This document shows positions 1-13,310 of a stretch of 64,000 nucleotides of DNA, piece after piece. The DNA is taken from positions 4,763,001 to 4,827,000 of the forward strand of contig OY482861.1 of the NCBI GenBank assembly GCA_960531495.1. Reading direction: 5' to 3'. Each line of letters opens with the position of its first letter. The stretch's first letter is position 1. This DNA comes from Zeus faber. Taxonomy: Eukaryota; Chordata; Actinopteri; Zeiformes; Zeidae. Below the pieces are notes generated by a model, which made no database searches, was not told the origin of the DNA, and saw only the letters and a list, made by a program, of their open reading frames with translations. Position numbers and translations under genes: made by a program.

Positions 1-846
1 CCTCCCTTACACCAACTGCCTGCATTTCCTCCCTCACCACATCCATAAACCTTCTTTGGCCTTCCTCTTTTCCTCTTGCCTGGCAGCTCCATCCTCGGCA
101 TTCTCCTCCCAATGTAACTCTCATATCTCCTACACGTGTCCAAACCATTTCAATTTGTCCTGTCTCACTTTTCCACCAAACTGTCCAACCTGAGCTGTCC
201 TTCTAATGTACTCATTCTTAATCCTGTCCATCATTGTCACTCCCAATGAAAATCTCAACATCCACAACTCTGCCACCTCCAGTTCAGCAACCTGCCTTTT
301 TGTCAGAGCCACCGCCTCTTAACCGTACAACATAGCTGGTCTCACTACCATCCTGGAGACCTTCCCCTTCACTCTTGCTGGAACCTTTCTGTCACAGATC
401 ACCCCAGACACTCTTCTCCACCCACTCCACCCTGCCTGTACTCTCTTCTTCACCTCTCTCCCGCACCCTCTGCTGCTTTGGATGGTCACCAAGTACTTGA
501 ACTTATCCGCCTTCTCCACCTCCACTCCTTGCATTCTCAGCCTTTTGCTGCCCTCCCTCCCATTCAGGCACGTGTATTCTGTCTTACTCCTGCTGACTTT
601 CATTCCTCTTCTCTCTAATGCAGGCCTTGACTTCTCCAGGCTCTCCTCAACCTGCTCCCTACTCTCGCTACATATCACAATGTCATCCGCGAACATCATA
701 GTCCACGGAGACTCCTGCCTGATTTCATCTGTTGACTTGTCCATCGCCATTGCAAACAAGAAAGGGCTCAAAGCTGATCCTGGATGCAATCCCACCTCCA
801 CTTTAAATGCCTTCGTCACGCCTACTGCACACCTTACTCCAAGCTC
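1..846 (-). mobile_element. RTE-clade LINE, 3' part of reverse transcriptase
   Basis: The - strand reads a reverse transcriptase palm and thumb. Visible are a GSALSPFLFAM block, the catalytic FADD box (about 682-693), the ALERRGMKVSRSKTEY block and the downstream ALTKRQ...ELEVAEL and RFSLGVT blocks (about 312-190). This wording is typical of the abundant fish RTE-clade LINE. The frame is broken by a stop around 316 and the element runs off the left edge. It is collinear with the pieces at 2731-3297 and 8136-9345, so I read all three as one split copy. The clade is named from memory of the family's protein sequence. Confidence 0.85.
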
Positions 847-849
847 CAA

Positions 850-2020
850 GAAATCCAAGCTCACAGTTCACTGTAGCATATACAAAGACTCCTTGACTAC
901 TTACAATACAGCAATACGACTTGCACAAAAAGATTATTTCTCCAAAATAATTTCAGGAAATACAGGTAACCACAGAATGCTTTTCTCCACTATCGATCGG
1001 CTGATAAATGCGCCCCCCCCACCACAGCAGTAAGCCAGGAAATGTGAGGAGTTTGCATTCATCTTTGAGGATAAAATAACCATGATCAGAGCGAGCATCA
1101 CCCCTGACGTAAACTTAGACGAGATCAGTCAATCTCACAGAAAAGAAGTAACCATGAAGGATTTCGCCTGCATTACACTGTCAGACCTCTGCAAGACTGC
1201 TGACGAATGTAGCTCAGCCACCTCCTGCCTTGACCCTATACCAACGGCATTCTTAAAGCGGGTATTTGATAGTGTCGCGAGTCACGTCCTGATGATCATA
1301 AAAAGCTTCAAGTCCCATATTAACAAGGTGACGAAAGTTTCATTTTTTCACCTTAGAAATATAGCAAGAGTAAGACCTTTCATAAACCAAAAGGATTCTG
1401 AAAAGCTGATTCACGCCTTTGTATCAAGCCGGCTTGACTACTGTAATGCACTTCTCACTGGCCTTCCCAAAGTAACTACTGAAAGGCTTCAGCTCATCCA
1501 AAACTTGGCTGCCCGACTACGAACTAGAACTAAGAAGAGAGAACACATCACCCCAGTCCTGGCTGCCTTACACTGGCTTCCAGTTACATCTAGAGTAGAC
1601 TTTACGGTCCTTCTCCTCATATATAAATCTCTAAATGGGCAAGGACCAGAATACATCACCAACTCCCTTACCAACTATGTGCCCCCAAGAGAGCTACGAT
1701 CATCTACTGCTGGCCTGTTAGAAGCACCAAGTAATACACAGAAGAAAATCGGGAGTGCAGCCTTCGAAACTTATGCCCCAAAGCTTTGGAATGCACTACC
1801 TATAGATATTAGGAAAGCCGGCTCGTTTGCCGTTTTTAAGAGAAAACTAAAAACGCATCTATTTACTCTAGCCTACAACTAGAGCTCTCCCGCACTGCTA
1901 TTTCCACTGCACTGCTATTTCCTATCGGCTGTACCTACTGTTTTATTGCTGCACCTACTGTACCTAGTAGGCCTACCTAGACTTTTATTGTTTTATAACA
2001 ATAAAAATAATGAATAAAAT
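850..2020 (+). mobile_element. L2-type LINE, internally deleted 3' part
   Basis: The + strand carries the region before the reverse transcriptase (YNTAIRLAQKDYFSKIIS, near 900-960) and then jumps, near 1310-1330, straight to the C-terminal region (SRLDYCNALLTGLP, REHITPVLAALHWLPV, APKLWNALPIDIR, KTHLF). The catalytic palm is missing, so several hundred codons were deleted internally. The open frame 1082-1882 (266 codons) is unbroken apart from the deletion. The copy ends in an A-rich tail with AATAAAATAAA-type units near 2000-2025. It interrupts the RTE LINE. L2 versus a sister clade such as CR1 cannot be settled by eye. Confidence 0.75.
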
Positions 2021-2730
2021 AAAAGCTCACACGCAATATGGGGTCCACGCTGAGTATGAGAAACCAGATTGGGGTTCTCCGATCAATATGGAAGACTGGA
2101 AGACTGGGTCGAACACGGGAGGTTTCCCGCGAGGGGAAGCTTGAGTATGACTTAAGGGTGAGTTAAGGAAAGAGGGTGAAAGGATTGCGGAGGAAGAAAA
2201 GAGGTTAAGAAAGAAAAAGAATGTGCCAATGAAGGATTTAGTCAGATAGAATGTCCATAAACAATGTTTAGAGACTCGCGGATCGATTGTGATTTTGAAC
2301 AAAATTCTGAAGTTGTCTATTTACAAAATAGAGAACTTTTGGATTATCCGCTGAGGTTAAGGTCCTCTAGAGGTTGAAGTCCTCAAAACCTGTTTAAAGT
2401 CCTTCTATAATTATAAACGTAAAAAAAACTGAGGTTAGAAATTTCTAGACCTGAAGTTCTAGAAATTTACAGACACTTACTGACATTCCAATGAAGGAGA
2501 CTAGACACAGACTGAGGGACAGTTTGTTGCTTTAAAATATATGTATAGGCCACAAATCTTTAGGTGTCTAAATTAGTAGACATCGACTGCGGAAACTGTG
2601 CTTTGGCTTGTTTTTAATAATTCTTATGATTAATGTTTTTGATTTTGAATCTTCTAATTCTTTTGATTAATGACTCAATTGTATATGATTAATGGCTTGA
2701 TTTTAATCTTTTACTCTCTGATTAATGTTT
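2021..2730. other. unassigned sequence inside the split RTE LINE
   Basis: About 700 bases follow the L2 tail before the RTE LINE resumes. The first 300 bases on the + strand read as a Lys/Glu-rich, protein-like stretch (EEEKRLRKKKNVPMKDLV near 2185-2247), broken upstream and downstream. It could be the remnant of another mobile element's coding region; I do not recognise it with confidence. The rest is AT-rich, with repeated 'aggttaaagtcctc'-like words and no clear gene. Confidence 0.35.
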
Positions 2731-3297
2731 ACAACTTCTACTGTCTGACTGCCCTCATACATACATGTACCACTCTTACGTACTTCTCTGCCACCCCCGA
2801 CTTCCTCATGCAATACCACACTTCCTCTCTCGGCATCCTATCATATGTTTTCTCTAAATTCACAAAGACACAGTGCAACTCCCTCTGGCCTTTCCTGTAC
2901 TTTTCCATCAGCATTCAGCATGTAGTACTCTTTCCTGGCATGAAACCATCCTGCTCGCTGATCCCCACCTCTCCTCTTAACAGAGCCTCCACTACCCTTT
3001 CCTATAGCTTCATGCTGTGGCTGATCAACTTTATTCCCCTGTAGTTACTACAGCTCTGTACGTCTCCCTTATTCTTGAAGATGAGTACCAGTACACCTCT
3101 TCTCCCTTTCCAGGATTGTGTTAAACAGTCTCTTTAGGAACGCCACTACCACCTCACATAAACATTTCCATGCTTCCCCAGGTATGTCATTTGGGCCAAC
3201 TGCCTTTCCACCCTTCATCTTCTTTAATGCTGTTCTCACCTCATCCTTGCTAATTTGCTGCACTTCTTGATCCACTATCCCCACATCATCCACTCAA
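2731..3297 (-). mobile_element. RTE-clade LINE, N-terminal part of reverse transcriptase
   Basis: Read on the - strand from 3293, the frame gives DDVGIVDQEVQQISK, then KMKGGKAVGPNDIPGEAWK and FLKRLFNTILE: the linker and finger region of an RTE-type reverse transcriptase. The frame then shifts, but blocks matching SNYRGIKLIS, the Phe-Met-Pro region and an EKYVRVV-like block near 2790 can still be followed. It continues the endonuclease piece at 8136-9345 and precedes the palm piece at 1-846. It is a decayed middle section of the same copy. Confidence 0.85.
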
Positions 3298-5655
3298 GAT
3301 TCAAGAGGTTTATTCGTCACATACAAGTACATCTCATAAAATTTGAATATCATGAAAAAGTTCAATATGTTGTCACTCATTTCAGAAAGTGAAACCCATA
3401 TATTATATAGCTTCATTATACATAGAGTGAAATATTTCAAGCCTTTATTTCTTGAAACTTTTTCACGATATTTTCATTTTATGAGATGTACCTGTACATA
3501 TACATACTTTCATTCATATATGCAGTGAAATGTCAATGCAACGCACCCGGTGATTACGCACAATATGTTCTAGACTGAACACAATAGCTACCTAAAAATT
3601 TCTACTTGACTAACTGATTCCTAAAACATAATGCAGTAAGTCGAATACTATAGAATAAAATAAAATATATAGAATAAGATAAGAACTCAAAGGTAATGCA
3701 GAGTGGGGGTACAAAATAGAATAAAGGGAATAGGCTTATGTATATGGGATAGACTTATGTATATCGGATAGGCTATTTATGTATATACAGATATGTGAAT
3801 AAAGTGAGGTAGTGTGTGTGAGATATACAGCACAGTATACAACAGTACAGCGCAGCAATACAATAACAGTGATACAGTATACGGTACAGTATGCTTCATA
3901 CAGTACAGTGAGGTAGTGGAGCCTATGTGTGTGGCTCAGTGAGGAAGCTGCTCACCCTGTCAACAGAAGTCCCATTAATCACCAAAGGCGCGTGCGTCCT
4001 CGGTTGTAGTCCACGCCTCAAGTCCACAATCAGCTCCTTTAGTTTTGCTGACGTTCAGGTAGAGGCTATGGTCCTGGCACCAGAGTGACAGGTCAGCCAC
4101 CTCCTCACGGTAGGCCTTCTCATCGCCATCGGTGCTCAGGCCGACGACAACGGTGTCGTCTGCAAACTTGATGATGGTGTTGGAGCTGGACCTGAGCAAG
4201 GGAGTACAGTGGGGGGGATCCTGGGGGGGATCCTGTGTTCAGGGTGAGGGAGCTGGACATGTGCTTCCCCACCCTAACCACCTGGGGCCTGGCTGTGAAG
4301 ATGTCCAGGATCCAGGCACACAGCGGAGTATTCAGTTCGAGCTCCTTCAGCTTGACAGCCAGTCTGGTGGGGACTATGGTATTGAAAGCTGAACTATAAT
4401 CAATGAACAGCAATCTCACATAGGCCCCCTTCTGGCCATCCAGTTGCGTGAGCTTGGTATGCAGTACCTGGGGAATCCGCGTCATCCGTGGATCTGTTCT
4501 GCTGGTACGCGAACTGCAACGGGTCTGCAACACTTCATGACCACCGAGTTGAGGGCAACCAGACGGTAGTCATTCAGGCAGGCAGGAGAGGCGATCTTCG
4601 GTATAAGAACGCCAGTGGACCTCTTGAAACAGAACGGGACCACTGATTCAGCCAGGGATATGTTGAATATTGTAGTGAATACCGGGGCTAGCTGGTTTGC
4701 ACAGGTCTTCAGTACTCGCCTAGTTTTCCGAGTGTTCACAAGCCTCAGAGCCCTCCTGACGTCATGCTCGACACCGATCAGACGCTCATCCCCAGTGGTG
4801 TAACTCCAATTAGCCGGCGAGCTAGTTGTGCTGTTGCCAGACTCAAGCCGCGCATAAAAGGAGTTCAGTTCGTTGACTAGGGAGGTGTCGACACTCGTGG
4901 CTGGGGAAGAGCTGCTCTTGTAGTTTGTTATAGTCCACAGCCCCTGCCACAGGCGTCTGGTGTCCCGTTGCTCCATCTGTAGCTCCACAGTCTCTCTGTA
5001 TGTCCGTTTAGCGTCCTTCACCGCTCTCTGCAGATTGTATGACGCTGCTTTATAGTTGTCCATATTTTTGAATACAAGACCGTCGTTGTAAGTGGCCGTG
5101 CGAGCATTCAGAGCGCAGCGGATGGATTTATCGACCCATAGTTTCTGAAGAAATATCCAAACTTTCACCGTGGGAACAATGCTGTCCGCTAACGTGGCCA
5201 CAAAGCTCACAGCTACTTCCATAAACTCGCTGACGTCACTTGAACTTGATTGGAACATGTCCCAGTCGATGTCAGTCAGAGCGTCCTAAAGCGCAGCCTC
5301 TGATTGGTCCGTCCACCGCTTCACTTCCCTCGTCACCACCAATTCTTGCACGATCAGAAGCCTGTAAACGGGAACCGGCGAAATCCTGGTAAGGTTTGCC
5401 CTGTTAAAGTCCCCAGTCACCACCACAGCCGTGTCTGGATGCTTGTTTTGAAACTCATCATACAGGTCCAATAGTGCTGTGTTGGTGTCTGCTTGCGGTG
5501 GAATATAAACTGCTGTAATGATGACCGTATTGAAATCTCTGGGGCGGTAGAATGGACGGCATGAGATGGTCAGCTGTTCCAGGTTCGGCGAGTGGGAGAG
5601 AGTCCTGCTGTTGTTTGAGGGGGCACCAGCGGTTCTTTACCGTGAGGCGTACGCC
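3298..5655 (-). mobile_element. Jockey-superfamily LINE 'B', 5'-truncated and internally deleted
   Basis: From right to left on the - strand there are: the C-terminal half of an endonuclease (AVVVTGDFNRANL, 5400-5430), a linker with WVDKSIRCALNARTATYN and RRLWQGLWTITNYKS, and reverse transcriptase blocks (ALRLVNTRK, NDYRLVALNSVVMKC, LLFIDYSSAFNTIVP, then KFADDTVVVG at about 4140-4170). After SLNVSKTK the element jumps, around 3925-3985, to the last codons and the 3' UTR, so the thumb region was deleted. It ends at 3298 with a tail in repeats of the heptamer TTGAATC (seen as GATTCAA on +). Frames are broken several times. The family resembles the fish Rex1/CR1-like group; the exact name is uncertain. 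Confidence 0.8.
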
Positions 5656-8135
<2,480 letters not shown>

Positions 8136-9345
8136 TATTCTCATATTTCTTCTCTCCTGCTCATTTCTTCCTCAAAGTGCTCCTTCCACCTTCTCAACAC
8201 ACTCTCCTCACTAGTCAGCACATTCCCATCATTAACCTTCATCACCCTAACCTGCTGTACATCTTTCCCAGCTTGGTCCCTTTGTCTTGCTATTCAGTAC
8301 AAGTCCTTTTCTCCTTCCTTACTGTTAAACCTCATACAACTCGTCGTATGTCTTTTCCTTTGCCTTTGCCACTTCTCTCTTGCCTTGCCACGCATCAGCT
8401 TGTACTCCTGTCTACTTTCTTCATCTCTCTGACTATCCCATTTCTTCTTCGCTAACCTCTTCTGATCTATGCTCTCCTGTACTTCCTCATTCCACCACCA
8501 AGAGTGCTTGTCTTCCTTCCTCTTCTCGCATTATACACCGAGTACCTTCTTGGCCGTCTCCGTCACCGCTTCTACCATTGTTTCCCCGTCATCTGGTAAC
8601 CGTTCATTCCCACCTATTGCCTGCCTTACCTCTTCCCTAAATTGCATGCAACACTCCTCATTTTTTAACTTCCACCATTTTATCTTTGGCTCTTCTTTCA
8701 CTCTCTTCCTCTTCCTGGCCTCCAGAGTCATCCTACAGACCACCATACGATGCTGCCGAGCAACACACTCCCCTACCGCCACTTTGCAGTCACTAATCTC
8801 TTTCAGCTTGCACCTGCTGCATAGGATGTAGTCCACCTGTGTGCACCTTCCTCCACTCTTGTATGTTACCCTGTGTTCCTCCCTCTTCTTGAAATACATA
8901 TTCACAACAGCCAATTCCATCCTTTTGGTGAAGTCCACAACCATCTGTCCTTCCACATTCCTCTCCTTGACACCATACCTACCCATCACCTTCTCGTCAC
9001 CTATGTCTCTGATCCCTTCGCCAAGATGCCCATTGAGATCTGATCCAACAACCACTATCTCTCCCTTGGGGACTCTCTCCACCACTACATCCAACCCAGT
9101 ACAGAATTCTTCTTTCTCTTCCATCTCACACCCAACTTGGGGAGCATATGCACCGACCACATTCATTATCACCCCATCAATTTCCAGCTTCATACTCATC
9201 ACTCTGTCCGACACTCTCGTCACCTCCAAAACACTCTTGACATATTCTTCCTTCAAGACTATACCTACCACATTTCTCCTGCCATCCACTCCATGGTAAA
9301 ACAGTTAATCCGGGCTTGGGACCGGCACTGATGATACAGTGGCTT
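8136..9345 (-). mobile_element. RTE-clade LINE, endonuclease domain
   Basis: An unbroken - strand frame of 252 codons (9289-8531) gives an APE-type endonuclease. It shows VDGRRNVVGIVLKEEYV, VVGAYAPQVG, the VVVGSDLNGHLGEG box (family GDFN/GADFNGH type), MVVDFTKRMELAVVNMYF, RVTYKSGGRCTQVDYIL and ARQHRMVVCRM. Downstream of it, DNA-level similarity continues to about 8136 (a VRVMKVNDGNVLTSEESV-like block at 8190-8245). The first part of the endonuclease is deleted. A short 5' stretch with the family's 'ggtcccaagcccgg' phrase remains at 9311-9325. This is the best preserved piece of the split RTE copy. Confidence 0.85.
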
Positions 9346-9587
9346 GTGCACCCCCAGTGGCTAGATTAAGACATGTGAGATTCCAATTAAAGAAAACAGT
9401 TCGTTTGAAATATCACTATAATGCAATTATTTATAATCTTTTCTCAGGGTTACCAACAAAGCTGTCCAGGCCATTTTAGAATATATTGATCTTTTTTGCA
9501 ATTTCTCTTTTCACAGTTTCTTTGCTTTATTCTATCACATACCAAAGACATGCAGGTCCATGAGAAAATTGCTTTTAATCTCATAAC

Positions 9588-9677
<90 letters not shown>

Positions 9678-9703
9678 AATTACACATTTTTGATCGCTTA
9701 AAA
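9346..9703. other. presumed PPP6C intron, no gene seen
   Basis: AT-rich sequence between the RTE LINE and the LINE B tail. I see no exon of PPP6C here on either strand. It contains the TG array listed separately. Confidence 0.5.
9589..9676. repeat. (TG)n microsatellite, about 44 units
   Basis: A pure TG array in the presumed PPP6C intron, starting directly after 'ataact' and ending at 'taaatt'. Unlike the array at 5806-5928 it has no adjoining LINE A 3' UTR that I can recognise. Confidence 0.98.
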
Positions 9704-10275
9704 TCAAGATTCAAGAGGTTTATTCGTCACATACATATACATACTTTCATACATATATGCAGTGAAATGTTATGCAACGCACCCGGTGATAACACACAAT
9801 ATGTCCTAGGAAAAATTTCTTTCTAATAGACCAACTAACTGACTCCTAAAACGTAATACAATAAGTTGAATACTTGTAGAATAAAATAAAAATATATAAA
9901 ATAAAATACAATAAAATAAAATGAGATCAAATGGAATAGATAGAGGGAATATGCTTATGTATATGGAATAGGCAATTTTGTATATACAGATATGTGCATT
10001 AAAGTGGCATGTGAATAAAGTGAGGTAGTGCTTTGGATAATACAGCACAGTATACAACAGTACGGCGCAGCAATACGGCATCACGAACAACCCTGAACAG
10101 TGACACAGTATGCAGTACAGTATGCTACATAATGTACAGTAGGTAGTGGAGCCTATGTGTGTGGCTCAGTGAGGACCCCTGGTGAGGTCAGCATTGACAG
10201 TTCTAATGGCTTTGGGGTGATGAGGATCCTTCATGATCCTGCGGGCTCTGCTACTACACCTCCTGGTGTATAACT
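9704..10275 (-). mobile_element. LINE B, 3' end copy
   Basis: 5'-truncated copy of the LINE B family on the - strand. It ends at 9704 with the same GATTCAAGAGGTTTATTCGTC start as the copies at 3298, 41500 and 63534. At the other end, 10185-10275, the - strand gives the last codons of the reverse transcriptase reading frame (SSRARRIMKDPHHP), followed by NADLTRG and a stop. The 3' UTR is richer in TA words than in the copy at 3298. Confidence 0.8.
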
Positions 10276-10657
10276 CCTTAAGAACACAGCTGTGTGAAAA
10301 TTGTTTTTTTTATTAAAGTTTAGATTTTTGTTTGACAGGTTCTCGCATCCTATTCTACAAACACATTTACCTTGTGCTAGTGCTAACGTCAGCATTGTAG
10401 GCAGGACAGTGTTGCTTTCAGCTGATTACTGAAATAAAATAACACTGTAGTTCTAGTGTTAATGGTTGACATTTAATCAAAAAAATTTTTTTATCAATAT
10501 ATATTTTAAATTATTCACAAAATAATTTTGACAAAACATCTTTCTATCATCTCCTCAAATATGAATTATTGTTCCTTTAACCATTTCATTAGAGCAAGTT
10601 CTGAACATCATTGAATCAGATTTTTATTTTATTTTTTGTCTTCTGTCCTTCCCAAAG
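10276..10657 (+). other. presumed PPP6C intron
   Basis: AT-rich intron sequence ending in a pyrimidine-rich tract (ttttgtcttctgtccttccc) and the AAAG acceptor in front of the exon at 10658. No other feature seen. Confidence 0.6.
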
Positions 10658-12406
10658 GGAGATTTTGTGGATAGGGGATATTACAGCCTAGAGACATTTA
10701 CTCATCTACTGGCTTTGAAAGCAAAGTGGCCAGATCGCATCACTCTCCTACGAGGAAATCACGAAAGCAGGCAAATAACACAAGTTTATGGTTTTTATGG
10801 TAGGTGATGTTTTGAGAGTGTTCTGCTTCTTACGGTTTTATGAATTTTTCTTTCACAACATGATGAAATTACATTTTCATTTATGTTTTACTTTTCAGAT
10901 GAATGCCAAACAAAATATGGAAACGCAAATGCCTGGCGATATTGCACCAAAGTGTTTGATATGCTTACTGTAGCAGCTGTAAGTTACTGGTGATATTTTG
11001 TTTTCTTAGTATATAGAATGCATTAACATAGTATTCAGGTTAATTATTTGATCTTGTCTGTCGGTCACGTAAATTTGCATAATTAAAAAAAAAAAGTTTT
11101 ACTTCAGCCATTCATTTGGAAATTAACTTTATTATATGTAAATGGTAAACACGGGGATATTTCCCACTGATTATTTTACCTTTCCTGGTGTGGACTCACG
11201 TTCAGGGATTATTAATCCTCGTTGTAAATGTACATTAGGTTAGTTTTACACATAATTTTGATTTGACACACGGTGGGCATACCCAGCATCAACATTAAAT
11301 TGACCATTACAGCAAATATTGGTAGACAGTCTGACTCTTTTTGGTTTATTATTACAAAAACTCTGCATTTCATGTGAACAGCTATATGAAGTATTTCAAA
11401 CAACTCCTCTTTTATAAGTTTTGTTGTTAGTGATTGCATTTTACATTTAGTCCCAGATGTAACACCTGATTTCCTAACACCTTTCACTCCAGTTGATAGA
11501 TGAGCAGATCCTTTGCGTTCATGGCGGTCTTTCACCTGACATCAAGACCTTGGACCAGATCCGTACTATTGAGCGCAATCAGGAGATTCCGCATAAGGGG
11601 GCCTTTTGTGATCTTGTTTGGTCTGACCCAGAGGACGTGGACACGTGGGCCATAAGTCCCCGAGGTGCGGGGTGGCTGTTTGGCTCCAAGGTTACAAATG
11701 AGGTAAATGGCAATCTAACCAGTTTATCAATATTGGGGAAAAAACTGTCAAATCTCTTAAAAGAGTTAGCAATAGAAAAATGTAGGCTCAATATAAAAAA
11801 GTAAAAAGCAGTCCCTAAAAATGTAGCAATGCAGAAGGTTTTTCTGCCATCCTTTACATGAGACCAAACACATTCTTTCCTGAAAATGGAGCACCCTCAT
11901 GACTACTTTAATGACCACCAAAGAAGGGGATATATTGGGGCATCCTGGTGGTTCAGATATTTTCTGTACATTTTGGTTTACTAAATGCAACACCGCCCCC
12001 ATTGGACAGGTAACGTTATACCCAAAATCTGTACAAGTGTAAAAGCAAACAACCCCCCCCATTATAATGAAGAAGGATTTGTTTCTGGAAATGATACTCC
12101 CACCAATGCTTTCTGTTTCATGTTCTATTATAATAAATGCATTTTCTCTATTCCTAGTTTGTTCACATCAATAATCTCAAACTCATCTGCCGTGCTCATC
12201 AACTGGTTCACGAAGGCTACAAGTTCATGTTTGATGAGAAGCTTGTGACTGTGTGGTCAGCACCCAACTACTGCTACCGCTGTGGAAATATTGCATCCAT
12301 TATGATTTTCAAGGATGTGAACAGACGAGAGCCCAAGCTTTTCCGCGCCGTTCCAGACTCTGAGCGGGTTATACCCCCTCGCACAACAACCCCTTATTTT
12401 CTCTAA
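10658..12406 (+). CDS. ppp6c: protein phosphatase 6 catalytic subunit, C-terminal four exons
   Basis: PPP6C is the catalytic subunit of the Ser/Thr phosphatase PP6, which works with SAPS-domain regulatory subunits in cell-cycle and NF-kB control. Exons: 10658-10799, 10899-10978, 11493-11702 and 12158-12406, all with AG/GT borders and matching phases. Together they give 226 codons plus stop. Added to the 79 residues expected upstream this is 305, the human length. The PPP-family signatures are all present: GDFVDRG (metal site) at the very start, [17 protein letters not shown], and [11 protein letters not shown] before the PP6-type C-terminus ...RTTTPYFL, whose last Leu is the carboxymethylation site known in PP2A-like enzymes. 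Near identity to the human protein by memory separates it from PP2A and PP4. The first exons lie outside the window or beyond the LINE cluster. No damage is seen. Confidence 0.97.
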
Positions 12407-13310
12407 TTACAGGAGGCAATTTTTTTTTTTCTTTTACTTTGTCCAAACTTTTTAAATTTGAACAGAGGAAGTGGACCTCAGCTCAGAAGGAGCTTAGTGT
12501 CAATCCAACTAATTTTAGAGATTCAAATGCAATGGACTTTTGGAAAAACCGAGTGAGAGTAATTATACAATTATCCCACTTTTTTTTTTTCTGTTCAAGT
12601 ATACGACAATGAGATGTTTCTCTTCAGTTGTGATATGGCTTCAACAATACAATACAAATGTATTTGTAATGGAAATAAAGATAATTTCCCCTGAAGGCAA
12701 TTGTAATTTTTACTCTAATTGTTGCCTGTTTCACGAGAAGAACTTGTTAATGATGTCTTACTTTCAGAGTATGATATTGAACGTTCAATTGAAATCCATG
12801 TAGCTACTGTTGTAAAAGATTTTATTTGATGGGTTGACCATATGGAAATACATTAGGTGTAATTTTGTGTTTGCCTTTTAAGGATTAAGCATGAAAGAAT
12901 ATGTATTGTAGGAAGCAAAATTAAGAAGATATTGTCTCAATCAATACTTTAATTTTGCCCAAAACCTGAGCTACTGAACTATCTCAAATCATGCCTTAAA
13001 ATGTTACTGTTTTTAATTTATTTTTTTTATTTGAAATGATATGCAGGCTTTAAGGTGCAATTTCTTTTTATTTTGGTTTATTATATCTGCAAAAATAAAT
13101 CTTATTTTTGCAATATGGCTTTATAGTCTAGTGTTTTATTTGCTATTGTGTGAACAACTGTTCCCCAGCTGTATGTGACCAAATATGAGGTTTTTAAACG
13201 CCTTTTTACTGAAAACTATTATACTGAAAATACCTGTAAATGTCACTGGTCATCTTAGTTCCGTTGACCGTATTTTGTAATTTCAATAAACATTTAATTA
13301 AACCAGCAAA
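12407..13310 (+). other. ppp6c: PPP6C 3' UTR
   Basis: AT-rich sequence after the stop codon with three AATAAA signals, at 12674-12679, 13094-13099 and 13285-13290. The last is a plausible main polyadenylation site. The end point is inferred. Confidence 0.7.

Noticed and set aside
482-1033. + strand frame of 183 codons
   Set aside because: Its first two thirds are antisense of the RTE reverse transcriptase; only the end, from about 870, is L2 coding sequence.
9496-9826. Val-Cys-rich + strand frames
   Set aside because: Translation of the second (TG)n array; no coding evidence.
9346-10657. Possible upstream PPP6C exons
   Set aside because: I looked for the expected N-terminal blocks (such as CGDIHGQFYDL) and found none on the + strand here or between the LINEs.
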